A stretch of 64,000 nucleotides of DNA from an uncultured Commensalibacter sp. (GTDB lineage: Bacteria; Pseudomonadota; Alphaproteobacteria; Acetobacterales; Acetobacteraceae). Within the stretch, counting starts at the first letter, position 1; every line of letters starts with the position of its first letter. The stretch spans positions 83,308 through 147,307 of the forward strand of contig CALYOP010000007.1 of the NCBI GenBank assembly GCA_945266285.1. Reading direction: 5' to 3'. The position numbers and the translations under genes are program-made. This document shows positions 32,718 through 43,455 of the stretch, piece after piece. The notes beneath the pieces are model-generated. The model ran no database searches. It saw only the letters and a program-made list of their open reading frames with translations, and was not told where the DNA came from.

Positions 32718-34091
32718 CTAAGCCTTTTTCTGCGCATATGGGTTTTTGCTTGTTCTTAATTGCAAACGAATCGGTGTTCCTGGCATATCAAAAGCTGCTC
32801 TTAAACTATTTACAAGGTAACGTTGATAATCTGCTGGCAAACGTTCTGTTCTTGTACCAAAAAGAATAAAAGTCGGAGGCCGTGCTTTAACTTGAGTAAT
32901 ATAGCGCAATTTTAAACGACGTCCGTCAACCAATGGTGGCGGATGGCGAGCTAACGTCTCTTCAAACCAGCGATTTAATTCCCCAGTAGGAATTCGGTAA
33001 TTCCAGACCTCATAGGCTTTTCGCACCGCAGGAAGCAATTTTTTAACATTGGATCCCGTTAAAGCCGAAAATGAAACAACAGGAATACCACTCATTTGTG
33101 ATAAAGAGGTTTCGATACGATCAGCAATTTGTTGTCTTGCGGCATTACGATCTTCAAGAAGGTCCCACTTATTCAGAGCCAAAACACAGCATCGCCCTTC
33201 CCTCTCAATTAACCGGGCAATTTGTAAATCCTGTTCATGAACACCTAATTGAGCATCTATGACCAAAACAACGACCTCGGCCATTTTCAATGCTTCAATC
33301 GTAGCCGAAACCGACATTTTTTCAAGCGAGGCATCAATACGGGCTTTTTTTCTTAATCCGGCAGTATCAACCAGCTCTACCGTACCTTGCTCATCCTGTA
33401 ATAAAACCGTAATCGTATCACGCGTAAGCCCTGCTTCAGGACCTGTAATAACACGTTTCTCACCCAATAACTGATTAATTAACGTGGATTTTCCTGCATT
33501 TGGACGGCCTACAATAGCCAATTTTAAATAATCAGGTTTCTCTTCTTCTTCATCTTGGGAAGCAGCTTGTTTTATCTCAGACGGCAAAGTTTCCAATATA
33601 ACATCAATCAGATATTGGATACCTTCTCCATGTTCTGCTGAAACAGGCACCGGTTCACCAAGCCCAAGACTATAGGTTTCCAAAGCAGCAATATTACCAC
33701 TATGACCTTCGGCCTTATTCGCAACAAGGATAATAGGACGCCCCTGTTTACGTAACCACGCTGCAAAATGTTCATCAACAGGTGTTAACCCAGAACGCAC
33801 ATCAACACAAAATAATACGATATCAGCATCATGTACTGCCATTTCAGAAGATATCCGCATTCGTCCTGATAAAGTTTCTGGATCCTCTTCTTCCCATCCA
33901 GCTGTATCCATTAAACGAATTGGTATATCCCTTAATAAGATATCTACCGATTTTCGATCACGGGTTACTCCTGGATGATCACTTACCAAAGCGTAACGTC
34001 GGCCAGCCAAACGGTTAAAAAGTGTTGACTTTCCAACATTCGGCCGTCCAGCTATAACAATTACAGGCATAGTTTTTGAAAGAGAAGACAC
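32718..34091 (-). CDS. der: Ribosome-associated GTPase Der
   Basis: Two tandem G domains: AGRPNVGKSTLFNRL and VGRPNAGKSTLINQL, with a KH-like C-terminus. Confidence 0.96.
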   Translation of the reverse strand: MSSLSKTMPVIVIAGRPNVGKSTLFNRLAGRRYALVSDHPGVTRDRKSVDILLRDIPIRLMDTAGWEEEDPETLSGRMRISSEMAVHDADIVLFCVDVRSGLTPVDEHFAAWLRKQGRPIILVANKAEGHSGNIAALETYSLGLGEPVPVSAEHGEGIQYLIDVILETLPSEIKQAASQDEEEEKPDYLKLAIVGRPNAGKSTLINQLLGEKRVITGPEAGLTRDTITVLLQDEQGTVELVDTAGLRKKARIDASLEKMSVSATIEALKMAEVVVLVIDAQLGVHEQDLQIARLIEREGRCCVLALNKWDLLEDRNAARQQIADRIETSLSQMSGIPVVSFSALTGSNVKKLLPAVRKAYEVWNYRIPTGELNRWFEETLARHPPPLVDGRRLKLRYITQVKARPPTFILFGTRTERLPADYQRYLVNSLRAAFDMPGTPIRLQLRTSKNPYAQKKA

Positions 34092-34099
34092 GCGTTTTC

Positions 34100-35476
34100 C
34101 TATCCGAAAGCTGTCAGAGTGCCGTCTTGTCCAACAACCAGCATCTGTTTTCTAACGATAATGGGCGATAAAGCAGGTGTAATGCCCGTTCTTGTTACAT
34201 TTGTAATCTTACCATTGGCTGGGTCAATAGCCACAATACCCATCGGTGCAAAATTACTGATACAAATTAATCGTCCACCACCTAATATAGGACCATACCA
34301 AGCAATTGGGTCTTTATCATTTTCAGCATCTTTAAACCGTCTTAATTGCGTAACCCAACGCACATGTCCCGTAATGCGATCCAGGCAAGCCAATTGCTGA
34401 TCTAGCGATAACATATATAGCCAATCGCCAACCACAACCATCGTATTTTGTCCAGCAACTTCACGTTCCCATATACGACGACCAGAACGGACATCCAAAG
34501 CAACAAGCACTGAACCTAGACTAATTGCATAAACAGTACCATTAACAATAACGGGTAATGCGCTGACAGCGGAAAAATCTGTAGCAGAATCACGTGCACT
34601 GCGGCCTAATGTATCGACCCATATGGCTTCACCGGTTTCCGCTCGAAGCGCAACCAAATCTCCAGAACCGAAGCCAGCAACCAAAATTCCATTTAAATAG
34701 GCTGGAGCTGGCAAACCAAATATTTTAGTTCCAACGGCACCCGCTTGATAAGACCATAATTGTTCTCCTGTTTTGGTATCTAAACAGTAGAAGTTTCCTA
34801 CTAATGTACCAAAATAAAGACGATCACCAACAATAGTTGGTGCAGAACGACCGGAACTTCCGATACTAACCCGCCAAATAATTTTACCCGAATCTTTTTC
34901 TACTTTTAAAGTCTCGCCTGCACCATCAACAATATATAATGCTTCTTCAGTAAGGCCGAGCCCACCACCCAAATTACTGGATCGTGATTTTTTATTATTC
35001 GGATTCATACGCCACAGCTGTCTTCTGGTTCGCCAGTCAAAAGCTGTAACATATCCTTGGGCATCCATTGTAAAAATACGATCACCTTCGATCACTGGGG
35101 TCGAATCAATGATACCTCTCCCCTTGGAACCGAGTGATATATAAGAAAGAATACTGGGTTCTGAAATTCCAGCCCCAATATTACAATCCCACAATTTTCT
35201 TAGACCGCCCATTGCACAGTGAATAGATTCATGGCTGGGAACACGTCCTTCCATCATCCAATTATTTTCAATAACCGGATCTGGAATAGTAATTAAGGTT
35301 TGATCGTCATGATCAACCATCAAACCTGCACTTGTATTTAAAACTTCTTTACGGGTTCCAACTAAAATTGGTTTATGATCTTTTCGACCACATGCAGCCA
35401 AGACGGCCGCTGCCCCCGTGGATAATAAAACTGATCGACGAGATATTTTATTTTTTATTGGCAATTGTATAGTCAT
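34100..35476 (-). CDS. bamB: Outer membrane assembly lipoprotein BamB (PQQ-like beta-propeller)
   Basis: Lipobox VLAACGRK, repeated PQQ-like blades (TGEQLWSYQ, TGEAIWVDTLG, SGRRIWERE); between der and a TPR gene. Confidence 0.88.
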   Translation of the reverse strand: MTIQLPIKNKISRRSVLLSTGAAAVLAACGRKDHKPILVGTRKEVLNTSAGLMVDHDDQTLITIPDPVIENNWMMEGRVPSHESIHCAMGGLRKLWDCNIGAGISEPSILSYISLGSKGRGIIDSTPVIEGDRIFTMDAQGYVTAFDWRTRRQLWRMNPNNKKSRSSNLGGGLGLTEEALYIVDGAGETLKVEKDSGKIIWRVSIGSSGRSAPTIVGDRLYFGTLVGNFYCLDTKTGEQLWSYQAGAVGTKIFGLPAPAYLNGILVAGFGSGDLVALRAETGEAIWVDTLGRSARDSATDFSAVSALPVIVNGTVYAISLGSVLVALDVRSGRRIWEREVAGQNTMVVVGDWLYMLSLDQQLACLDRITGHVRWVTQLRRFKDAENDKDPIAWYGPILGGGRLICISNFAPMGIVAIDPANGKITNVTRTGITPALSPIIVRKQMLVVGQDGTLTAFG

Positions 35477-36162
35477 TGATCTGCCTTATTTTCTGCAATC
35501 GCTTGTAACATAAAATTCGCACGACGTTTAACGCCACTTGGTGCCTTGTTATCTTGAACAAGTTGGGCAAAAATTTTACGTGCCTCGATATTTTTTCCAA
35601 CTCTTATATCCAATAAAGCCTCGGCTTCTTGTACCAAAGCATGCCATGGATTATTTTCAGCATTTAAAACGGCCAATCGTGAACGCAACTGGGCTGGATC
35701 GCCTTGATCAAGATGACTTTGAACCCATAATAACGATGCCAGTGAACGGTAAATTGGATCGGCTCTGGAATCGGATTGGATTGATTCCCAAATTTGCGAT
35801 GCTGTTTTAATATCCCCTTTGTCAACTGCAAGTCCTGCTTCTTGTAGATGTGCTAAAGTTCGAATGGATTCAGGAGAATGTTCGGAAATTTCTTTATATT
35901 GTTGGATCGCTTTTTGTCTGACATCCGAGGATATGTCTCCACCAGCTTGCGGTGCAGCCATTTGCATTGTTTGTAAATAGGCAATTGAGGCTTTTTCTGT
36001 TGCCAAATATTGTTGCCATTTCCAAAAACGCCACCCACCAAATATAGCAAGCACAACAATCAGCATCACGGCTGCAGCAATTGAATGCCTTCGAATTAAA
36101 CTTTTCAGACGTTCTGCCCGTCTTTCCGAATCAAGTTCTTTTAGTAAATCTGAGTCAGACAA
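35473..36162 (-). CDS. YfgM-like membrane-anchored TPR-type protein
   Basis: N-terminal TM, helical repeats, 4-nt overlap with bamB. Confidence 0.75.
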   Translation of the reverse strand: MSDSDLLKELDSERRAERLKSLIRRHSIAAAVMLIVVLAIFGGWRFWKWQQYLATEKASIAYLQTMQMAAPQAGGDISSDVRQKAIQQYKEISEHSPESIRTLAHLQEAGLAVDKGDIKTASQIWESIQSDSRADPIYRSLASLLWVQSHLDQGDPAQLRSRLAVLNAENNPWHALVQEAEALLDIRVGKNIEARKIFAQLVQDNKAPSGVKRRANFMLQAIAENKADQ

Positions 36163-36273
36163 CTGATTGTACTCCCCTCGTTGTCGCTATCCAGCAATAT
36201 AAAGATTACTATAAATAAATTTCATTAAACATCCTTTTACAAAATAACCACATTCTTAATATTTGAACATTAT

Positions 36274-36675
36274 TTAGTTTTTAGATGCTGCTTTTAATTT
36301 TTTAGCTGCAGTTTTTAATTCGGTATCAATTTTGTTAAAATTACCAGAAATACGGTTATGTACTTCAACACTAACCTTTTGGTATACTTCCATTTCGCTT
36401 TTGGCTTTTTGGCTAATCACTGCCTGTTTTTGATTAGATTGCTTAACAACACAGGCATAATACGTCCGCGCAGCTTTTTCATAAGCTTTAAAACGATCAA
36501 CACTCGCATTATAATTTTCAACACTCGATACATTGATTGCTGGTGCTTTGGGTTCTCCCCCACAATTAGGTTCCCACCCTTGTGCTTGTACGCCAGTCTC
36601 AGCAATCATACCCATAGAAAACAAAGCACCCAATCCAAGTATTTTACGCCAAGATTTTTGTGTTAAATGAATCAT
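36274..36675 (-). CDS. Small secreted protein of unknown function
   Basis: 133 aa, signal peptide (LGLGALFSMGMIAETGVQAQ), helical mature region; separate from adjacent pyrC. Confidence 0.6.
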   Translation of the reverse strand: MIHLTQKSWRKILGLGALFSMGMIAETGVQAQGWEPNCGGEPKAPAINVSSVENYNASVDRFKAYEKAARTYYACVVKQSNQKQAVISQKAKSEMEVYQKVSVEVHNRISGNFNKIDTELKTAAKKLKAASKN

Positions 36676-36705
36676 TTTATCCTCAGTATTATAAAAAGCC
36701 TGTAT

Positions 36706-38025
36706 CTAGTGCTGAAAATGAACCAATCGTCCAGCTGGAGCATTTTGAATTTCATTTTCTTGCATCACAATTTTCCCATCAACGATTGTTGCAATCGGCC
36801 AACCTTGAACTTGCATTCCATCATATGGTGTCCATCCAGCTGGCGTCGCAATCCAATCATTTGTAATATATCGTTTGGTTTTCATATCTACTAGTGTAAA
36901 ATCAGCATCATAACCGACTTGTAAACGTCCTTTCATGGGCATGTGATAAATTCGTGCAGGGCCTGCAGCCATTAAATCAACCAGACGCGTCAAGGAAAGG
37001 CGTTCTTTGTTTACGTGATCCAGCATTAACGGCAATAATGTTTGTACTCCTGGCATACCAGAAGGACAGCATAACCAAGGTTTCGCTTTTTCATCAGAAC
37101 CATGTGGAGCATGATCTGAAGAAATGACGTCCACCATTCCATTTTGTACAGCTTTCCAACACGCCTCGAAGTGACGTTGATCTCGGATAGGCGGATTCAT
37201 CACGGCTCTTCCTTGTAGCCGTTCATAACATTCAGGTGCGATTTGTGTTAGGTGATTTCCTAAAACTTCTATTGTTGCAATATTTTTATAATCCAACAAC
37301 CATTCTAACTCTTCCTGGGTTGTTGTATGTAAAATATGAGCTGGACGATTAGTTTTATTTGCTAGATGAACAATACGACGTGTACCAAGAAACGCGCATT
37401 CTTCATCACGCCATAAACGGTGATTGGCATAAAGCATTCCTTCACAAAATAACTTTTTGCGATCTCGTAAACGATATTCATCTTCAGCATGATAACAAAT
37501 GCGGCGACTTCCAGAAAGCATAATACGTTCGAGACTCGCATCATCTTCAACCATCAAAGATCCCGTTGAGGAGCCTGCATAAACCTTAATCGCGCAAACG
37601 CCTTCCTGTCGTTCAAGCATACCTAGTTGGTCGGTATTTTCTCGGGTTGCACCGATGTAAAAACCGAAATTCACATAACTATGTTGCGGTGCATATTCTT
37701 GTTTCCAACGCAGCATTTTTAAATCGGTCAAAGGTGGTGATGTATTCGGCATATCAAAAACCGTTGTAATGCCACCTAAAGCAGCAGCCTTGGTCCCGGT
37801 TTCAATCGTTTCTACGGCTGAATTTCCAGGATCGCGAAAATGAACATGACAATCCATCATTCCTGGCAATACATAAAGACCTAAAGCATCAATTTCTTGA
37901 TCGGCATCATCCTGAGCCGTTACTGTCAAAGATAAAATCCGACCGTGATGAACGCCAATATTGGCCGGTTCTATTCCCCAAGGAAAAACACAATTCCCAT
38001 TGCGAATTATCAGATCATAATGCAT
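36706..38025 (-). CDS. pyrC: Dihydroorotase (class I amidohydrolase)
   Basis: MDCHVHFRDPGNSAVETIETG metal site, ICYHAEDE, SSDHAPHG. Confidence 0.85.
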   Translation of the reverse strand: MHYDLIIRNGNCVFPWGIEPANIGVHHGRILSLTVTAQDDADQEIDALGLYVLPGMMDCHVHFRDPGNSAVETIETGTKAAALGGITTVFDMPNTSPPLTDLKMLRWKQEYAPQHSYVNFGFYIGATRENTDQLGMLERQEGVCAIKVYAGSSTGSLMVEDDASLERIMLSGSRRICYHAEDEYRLRDRKKLFCEGMLYANHRLWRDEECAFLGTRRIVHLANKTNRPAHILHTTTQEELEWLLDYKNIATIEVLGNHLTQIAPECYERLQGRAVMNPPIRDQRHFEACWKAVQNGMVDVISSDHAPHGSDEKAKPWLCCPSGMPGVQTLLPLMLDHVNKERLSLTRLVDLMAAGPARIYHMPMKGRLQVGYDADFTLVDMKTKRYITNDWIATPAGWTPYDGMQVQGWPIATIVDGKIVMQENEIQNAPAGRLVHFQH

Positions 38026-38048
38026 TTAATATCGCTTTCTATTTCTTT

Positions 38049-39818
38049 TTAATCAGCCAAAACTTCAAAAACATCACCATCGGTTGCTTTTCCTACAACA
38101 TGAATTTGATGCCACAAAGCATAAAAAAGTAAAGTCCATGCAGCATGGCGTTCTCTGCGTCCTGAAGCCTTTTGGAATAATGGTAAAACCTTTTCAGGAA
38201 AAGCGATTTCTTTGATACCTTCTTGCTTTGCTATTAATGGTGCTAACTGTTCAGCTTTTTGTTCAATCCAATTCCCAATTGGTACGGTAAACCCTTTTTT
38301 GGCCATAAAAGGATTGGCTTGCGGCATTTCTTTTTGCAACCATTGTCTTAACAACCATTTCCCCTTGCGATCCCGGATTTTTAAGTTATCGGGTAACTGA
38401 CCTGCAATCTGTGCAACGGATTTATCTAAAAATGGAACGCGTCCTTCAACACCATGCACCATCAAACAACGATCAAGTTTAATCATCAAATCATTTGGCA
38501 GCCAACTTGCGATATCAATGGCTTGTGCTTGTTTAAATGCAGAAAAACCAGCATTAATGTTTTTTTCTAATTGAGCAATTTCCTGTCGCCATGGATTGGA
38601 AGAGGGTCGAAGAATATCAATTCCGTCAAAATTTCCACGTTTATAAAGTTTACGCCCACCTAACCACCATGGCTTTTGCGCTTTGCGATAACGACCATAG
38701 CCACCGAAAAGCTCATCTCCACCTTCACCAGACAAAATAACTTTAACGCTCTTACTTGCTTCCTGTGCCAAAAGCCAAGTTGGAATAATTGCATAATCAG
38801 CTACAGGATCATCCATACAAGCAATAATTTTAGGGAGGTTTTGCCAAACCATTTTTTCATTAATTGACAAAATATGATGCTCTGCCCCAACTGCTTCGGC
38901 CATTGCCTTAGCCTGTTCTGTTTCATCTGCTACAATGTCTTGTTTTCCATCCACTGTAAAAGATGCCGTCCAAGCCTTGATTCGTTTTTTCTGACCAAGC
39001 CTTTGCATCATTCTAAGAATAACGGTGCTATCAATACCACTTGATAGGAATAATCCAAAGGGAACGTCCGAACGTTCGTGAACCGATACGCTATCTTCCA
39101 ATGTCTGATCTAATTTTGCGATGGCTTCTTGCTCCGATAGTTCTTTAATGCTTTCTTCTTGATAAGGATTAATTTGTTGACGGTTTACAATTTTACCATC
39201 AATGACTTCAATTGTTTCTCCGGGTAATAAACGGGAGATTCCTTGAAATATCGTTTTTTGACCAGAAATAAACTGTAGTTGCAGTAATTGATCTAAAGCG
39301 GGTTGATGAATAACGGGATTAATTAAACCGGTTGCAAATAGTGCTGAAATTTCAGAAGCATATATTAAACCTTGTTCAAGTTCTGCATAATATAAAGGTT
39401 TTATTCCAAAAGGATCACGGCTCAAAACTTGCTTTTTATGCAGGCGATCGAACAAAGCAATCGCATACATCCCTCTTAGTGAATTGGGATAATTTTCTTT
39501 CTCTTTATTCCAAAGCGGTAAAATTGCTTCACAATCACTATGGGTTTGAAATGGATAATGTGCGAATTCTTTGCGTAAAACCGGATCATTATAAATTTCT
39601 CCATTGGCAATGACTGCCAATCCATCGCCATAAAGCGGCTGTTGACCGGTTTTTAAATCGATAATTGATAAACGTGAATGTAATAAAATTTGTTGTTGGT
39701 CAATTAATTGTCCTTGACCATCTGGGCCACGATGCGCAATTGCCGAAAGCATATTTTGACATTGCTGCAATGTTAATGTTTGATGTTTAGCCAGACAGGC
39801 CCCTGCTATTCCGCACAT
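38049..39818 (-). CDS. asnB: Asparagine synthase (glutamine-hydrolysing)
   Basis: MCGIAGACLA N-terminal Cys nucleophile, LSSGIDSTVI synthase PP-loop, LSGEGGDELFGGY. Confidence 0.9.
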   Translation of the reverse strand: MCGIAGACLAKHQTLTLQQCQNMLSAIAHRGPDGQGQLIDQQQILLHSRLSIIDLKTGQQPLYGDGLAVIANGEIYNDPVLRKEFAHYPFQTHSDCEAILPLWNKEKENYPNSLRGMYAIALFDRLHKKQVLSRDPFGIKPLYYAELEQGLIYASEISALFATGLINPVIHQPALDQLLQLQFISGQKTIFQGISRLLPGETIEVIDGKIVNRQQINPYQEESIKELSEQEAIAKLDQTLEDSVSVHERSDVPFGLFLSSGIDSTVILRMMQRLGQKKRIKAWTASFTVDGKQDIVADETEQAKAMAEAVGAEHHILSINEKMVWQNLPKIIACMDDPVADYAIIPTWLLAQEASKSVKVILSGEGGDELFGGYGRYRKAQKPWWLGGRKLYKRGNFDGIDILRPSSNPWRQEIAQLEKNINAGFSAFKQAQAIDIASWLPNDLMIKLDRCLMVHGVEGRVPFLDKSVAQIAGQLPDNLKIRDRKGKWLLRQWLQKEMPQANPFMAKKGFTVPIGNWIEQKAEQLAPLIAKQEGIKEIAFPEKVLPLFQKASGRRERHAAWTLLFYALWHQIHVVGKATDGDVFEVLAD

Positions 39819-40862
39819 TTAGATTTTCCTTACTTGAGAAAGAAAGTCTAACCACTTGTTCAAAACAATATTTTTACAATATTCATTTTCGAATTTTTTT
39901 CGACCCGCAAGACGTATCTTATCTGCAAAATCTTTATCGTCTAAAACTTTGTTTATGGCTTCAGCTATTGCCGAAACATCTTCCATTGGCGTTAATAAAC
40001 CGTCTTCCTGATTGGCAATCAATTCCATAGGCCCCTGAGATGCCATTGCGACAACTGGACGTTTAGCCGCAAAACCTTCTAATACCACATTTCCTAAGGG
40101 TTCATGACGCGAAGAACAGATCAAAATATCACTAGCCGCAAGAACGGAGGAAATATCTTCAATCCAACCCGGCATATGAACACGTTCCGTTAAATTTAAA
40201 ATACGGATAATTTTTTCAAGATTTTCACGTTCCGGTCCTTCACCTGCAATAAGTAAATGAGCATTCTTTACATGACTCATGGCTTTGATTAACACATCAA
40301 AACCTTTATTGGGGTGTAACCTTCCCAAAGCCAGGAGAAAGGGTTTATCTTTTGGAATAAAATCTGGTTTTTTTGGCGTTACCTGTGGAAATTCACGCGC
40401 AAAATTAGGGACATAATGCACACGATCTTTTGGCCATCCCTGTTCAATAAGCCATTGGACTATTCCGTGTGTATTCCCTACTAGATGATCGCAATTTTTA
40501 TAATATTTCAGATCATAAAAACCGCCTAAACGTCCAACAGAAATCCAATCGCCCTTCGGCATAAAAGATGCCGCTCGATTCATCCAGGCAATTGCAACAT
40601 TTGGTGCAAATTTTTCTAATGACTGCCGCATTTCCTTATGCGTTCGCCAATCAAGAAAGCCACCGAAAGGTAGCATTATCGGTGATAGACCCGCCGCTTT
40701 AAGTTTCTTCTTTCGTTCTTCATTGTTACGAATAATCGGTAATATCGATAACCCTTGCTGATGCTGTGCTATACATAAGCGTTCATAAAATAATTCTGCT
40801 CCACCATGTGCAGCACCTGCCATAACATGTGCTATCTTTAAGGGCGATGAAGAATGATCCAT
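39819..40862 (-). CDS. Glycosyltransferase family 4
   Basis: FLLALGRLHPNKGFDVLIKA, SSRHEPLGNVVLEGFA. Confidence 0.88.
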   Translation of the reverse strand: MDHSSSPLKIAHVMAGAAHGGAELFYERLCIAQHQQGLSILPIIRNNEERKKKLKAAGLSPIMLPFGGFLDWRTHKEMRQSLEKFAPNVAIAWMNRAASFMPKGDWISVGRLGGFYDLKYYKNCDHLVGNTHGIVQWLIEQGWPKDRVHYVPNFAREFPQVTPKKPDFIPKDKPFLLALGRLHPNKGFDVLIKAMSHVKNAHLLIAGEGPERENLEKIIRILNLTERVHMPGWIEDISSVLAASDILICSSRHEPLGNVVLEGFAAKRPVVAMASQGPMELIANQEDGLLTPMEDVSAIAEAINKVLDDKDFADKIRLAGRKKFENEYCKNIVLNKWLDFLSQVRKI

Positions 40863-40905
40863 TAAATAATCCTTTGGTAATCGGCCAAAATTACAAGCAA
40901 TCTTA

Positions 40906-41814
40906 TTAGAAAAACAAACCCTGACAAGATTGAAATACCTTTTCTACTGTTAGCGCTGAAATTGGGGCTTCCCCTTCAGGTCCAGGGGCAATAACAGCAC
41001 GTGTTTTTTTCCCAACGGGCGCATATTCGATAACACGGCTTGGGCCAAATAATCCCAATGTCGGAACATTTGCAGCAGCAGATAAATGCATTAATCCGGA
41101 ATCATTTCCTATAAATCCTTGGCATCGTTGCAAAAGTGACGTTACTTCAGATAAAGAAAACCGTCCGCCAACATCAATCACAGGCAAATCAGCATGCAAA
41201 AGCGGAGATGCCATTGCATATTCTTTTTCACCTGGGCCATAAAAAACAGCAAATTGTAATTTTGAATTAATAGATAGGAATTGCTTTGCTAAATTTATAA
41301 AATTTCCAGCCGGCCATATTTTTCCGTCCCAATTAGCCGTTGGTGCAAAAGCAATATAGGAATCTTTTGGTAAATATTCCAAAGCTTTTTGATCATCTTT
41401 GGGATTTGTCCAAACGACAGGTAAAGGAAGCATATCTAATTTGAAAGCTCTTGCCAAATAATGCGTTCGATGTTCTGCAAAGCGTCCTCCACGAACCATC
41501 TGACGTTTACGTGCCCATAATAAATAAGAAATACAAGATCCACGCAAATCGATAATCCGATCCCATGGCTGACCGATGCATGCTCTCCATAAATCAAACC
41601 AATGCCGATCATAAGAGCGCTTTTCCATAACTAACGTTCTTTTACGTTGGGGCATATGTTCAAATAATCCAGCTGCCACAGGGCCACAAGCTATGGTAAA
41701 TTGTGCTTGGGAATTTTGTTGAATGAAATAATTTAATATTCCCGTTGATAAAACGGCATCTCCCAATCGGGTCGATGTAATAAACAAAATATTTTTTGAT
41801 TTGAAAAACATCAT
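40906..41814 (-). CDS. Glycosyltransferase family 9 (heptosyltransferase-like)
   Basis: ILFITSTRLGDAVLSTGIL and GFIGNDSGLMHLSAAANVPTLGLFGPS. Confidence 0.88.
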   Translation of the reverse strand: MMFFKSKNILFITSTRLGDAVLSTGILNYFIQQNSQAQFTIACGPVAAGLFEHMPQRKRTLVMEKRSYDRHWFDLWRACIGQPWDRIIDLRGSCISYLLWARKRQMVRGGRFAEHRTHYLARAFKLDMLPLPVVWTNPKDDQKALEYLPKDSYIAFAPTANWDGKIWPAGNFINLAKQFLSINSKLQFAVFYGPGEKEYAMASPLLHADLPVIDVGGRFSLSEVTSLLQRCQGFIGNDSGLMHLSAAANVPTLGLFGPSRVIEYAPVGKKTRAVIAPGPEGEAPISALTVEKVFQSCQGLFF

Positions 41815-41883
41815 TCAGGTTTAATGATCGGTGTTAATAGTGCATATATAGTCAAGATTTTGTAGAAATTATAGGTTAAAGCA

Positions 41884-42282
41884 ATGACAGTCTCGAATAT
41901 AGAGGATTTTATTCATTTAATGAAATTTAATGAACAAGGGTTAATTTCTGCCATTGCTCAACAATATGATACGAATGAAGTTCTTATGATGGCCTGGATG
42001 AATCAAGAAGCCATTCGTGAAACCCTTGTAACACAGCAAGTATGTTATTTTTCGCGTAGCCGCAATCGTTTGTGGCGCAAAGGCGAAACATCGGGTCAGG
42101 TTCAAAAATTACATGAAATGCGCCTGGATTGTGACGGTGATTGTCTTTTGTTACTTGTCGATCAAAAAGGCGTTGCATGCCATACAGGAAGAAGAAGTTG
42201 TTTTTACCGTGCATGGCAGAACAATGACATCGTTGAGATTAGCCAACCTTTAATTGATCCCAATGAACTTTATCATCATTGA
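41884..42282 (+). CDS. hisI: Phosphoribosyl-AMP cyclohydrolase
   Basis: VLMMAWMNQEAIRETLVT, SRSRNRLWRKGETSGQVQ, DCDGDCLLLLVDQKGVACHTGRRSCFY. Confidence 0.96.
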   Translation: MTVSNIEDFIHLMKFNEQGLISAIAQQYDTNEVLMMAWMNQEAIRETLVTQQVCYFSRSRNRLWRKGETSGQVQKLHEMRLDCDGDCLLLLVDQKGVACHTGRRSCFYRAWQNNDIVEISQPLIDPNELYHH

Positions 42283-42294
42283 TTGGTTAAATTT

Positions 42295-43455
42295 ATGATT
42301 TCATCACCTCAATCGCGCATTATTTGGTTACTTGCTGGAGAAACCAGTGGTGATGAAATTGGAGCACGATTAATCCAAGCATTAAAACGGCATGACCCTT
42401 CTATTCGTTTTATTGGGGTTGGTGGTCCGCGTATGCGAGAAAACGGGATGGAAATACTTTTTCCGATGCACGATCTTGCTGTAATGGGTTTGGTTGAAGT
42501 ATTGCCAAAAATCCGGTTTCTTTCCAAAAGATTAAATCAGACGATTGAGCATATCGAACAAACACGCCCCAATGCTATTGTGACCATTGATAGTCCTGGC
42601 TTTTCACTACGCTTACTAAAACGTATCCAAAATCTTGGAATTCCTCGTATTCATTATGTTGCTCCACAAGTTTGGGCATGGCATGAAAATCGCGTAAAAA
42701 AATTTCCTGGCCGTTGGGAAAAGCTTTTATGTTTATTACCTTTTGAGGAAGAATTTTTCCGTCGGCATAATCTTGATAGTGATTTTGTTGGGCACCCAAT
42801 TCTTGAATCCCAAGCAAACCAAGGGGATGCAAATCTTTTTCGAAAACGGCATCAAATTGCGCAAAATGCACCAATATTATTATTAATGCCCGGTAGTCGT
42901 CGTTCAGAACTTCCAAAGTTAATGCCGATATTCCGAAAAACACTCAAATTATTAAAACAGAAAATTCCTAATATTGTTGCCGTTATTCCGGCTTCGCCAA
43001 TATCTGCGCATCATATTCAAAAACGAATTCAAAATTGGCCGGTTAAACCTTTAATTATTAATAATATTTCTGAAAAACATGATGCCTATGCTGCCGCTGG
43101 TGCTGCATTAACAAAATCGGGAACAACAACTTTGGAATTAGCCTTGGCCAAAGTTCCAATGGCCGTAACCTATCGTGTCAATCCATTGACTGCTTTTATT
43201 GCCCGTCGAATGATTAAGGTTCCGTGTGTCGCTATGGTTAATTTATTGGCACAACGTGAAATTGTTCCTGAATTGCTTCAGGAAAATTGTCGGCCTGATA
43301 AACTCGCTCAAACTGCGATCAAACTTTTAACAAATCCGGAAATTGCTGTAAATCAACGCGCTGAATTTGAAATTATTCTTCATCAGCTATTGCCCAAAAA
43401 CGGTAAAGTACCTTCCGATGCAGCAGCAGAAGAAATTTTAAAGCTTATTGCTTAA
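42295..43455 (+). CDS. lpxB: Lipid-A-disaccharide synthase
   Basis: WLLAGETSGDEIGARLI, VTIDSPGFSLRLLK, YVAPQVWAWHENRVKKF; ATG at 42295 preferred over TTG at 42283. Confidence 0.95.
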   Translation: MISSPQSRIIWLLAGETSGDEIGARLIQALKRHDPSIRFIGVGGPRMRENGMEILFPMHDLAVMGLVEVLPKIRFLSKRLNQTIEHIEQTRPNAIVTIDSPGFSLRLLKRIQNLGIPRIHYVAPQVWAWHENRVKKFPGRWEKLLCLLPFEEEFFRRHNLDSDFVGHPILESQANQGDANLFRKRHQIAQNAPILLLMPGSRRSELPKLMPIFRKTLKLLKQKIPNIVAVIPASPISAHHIQKRIQNWPVKPLIINNISEKHDAYAAAGAALTKSGTTTLELALAKVPMAVTYRVNPLTAFIARRMIKVPCVAMVNLLAQREIVPELLQENCRPDKLAQTAIKLLTNPEIAVNQRAEFEIILHQLLPKNGKVPSDAAAEEILKLIA

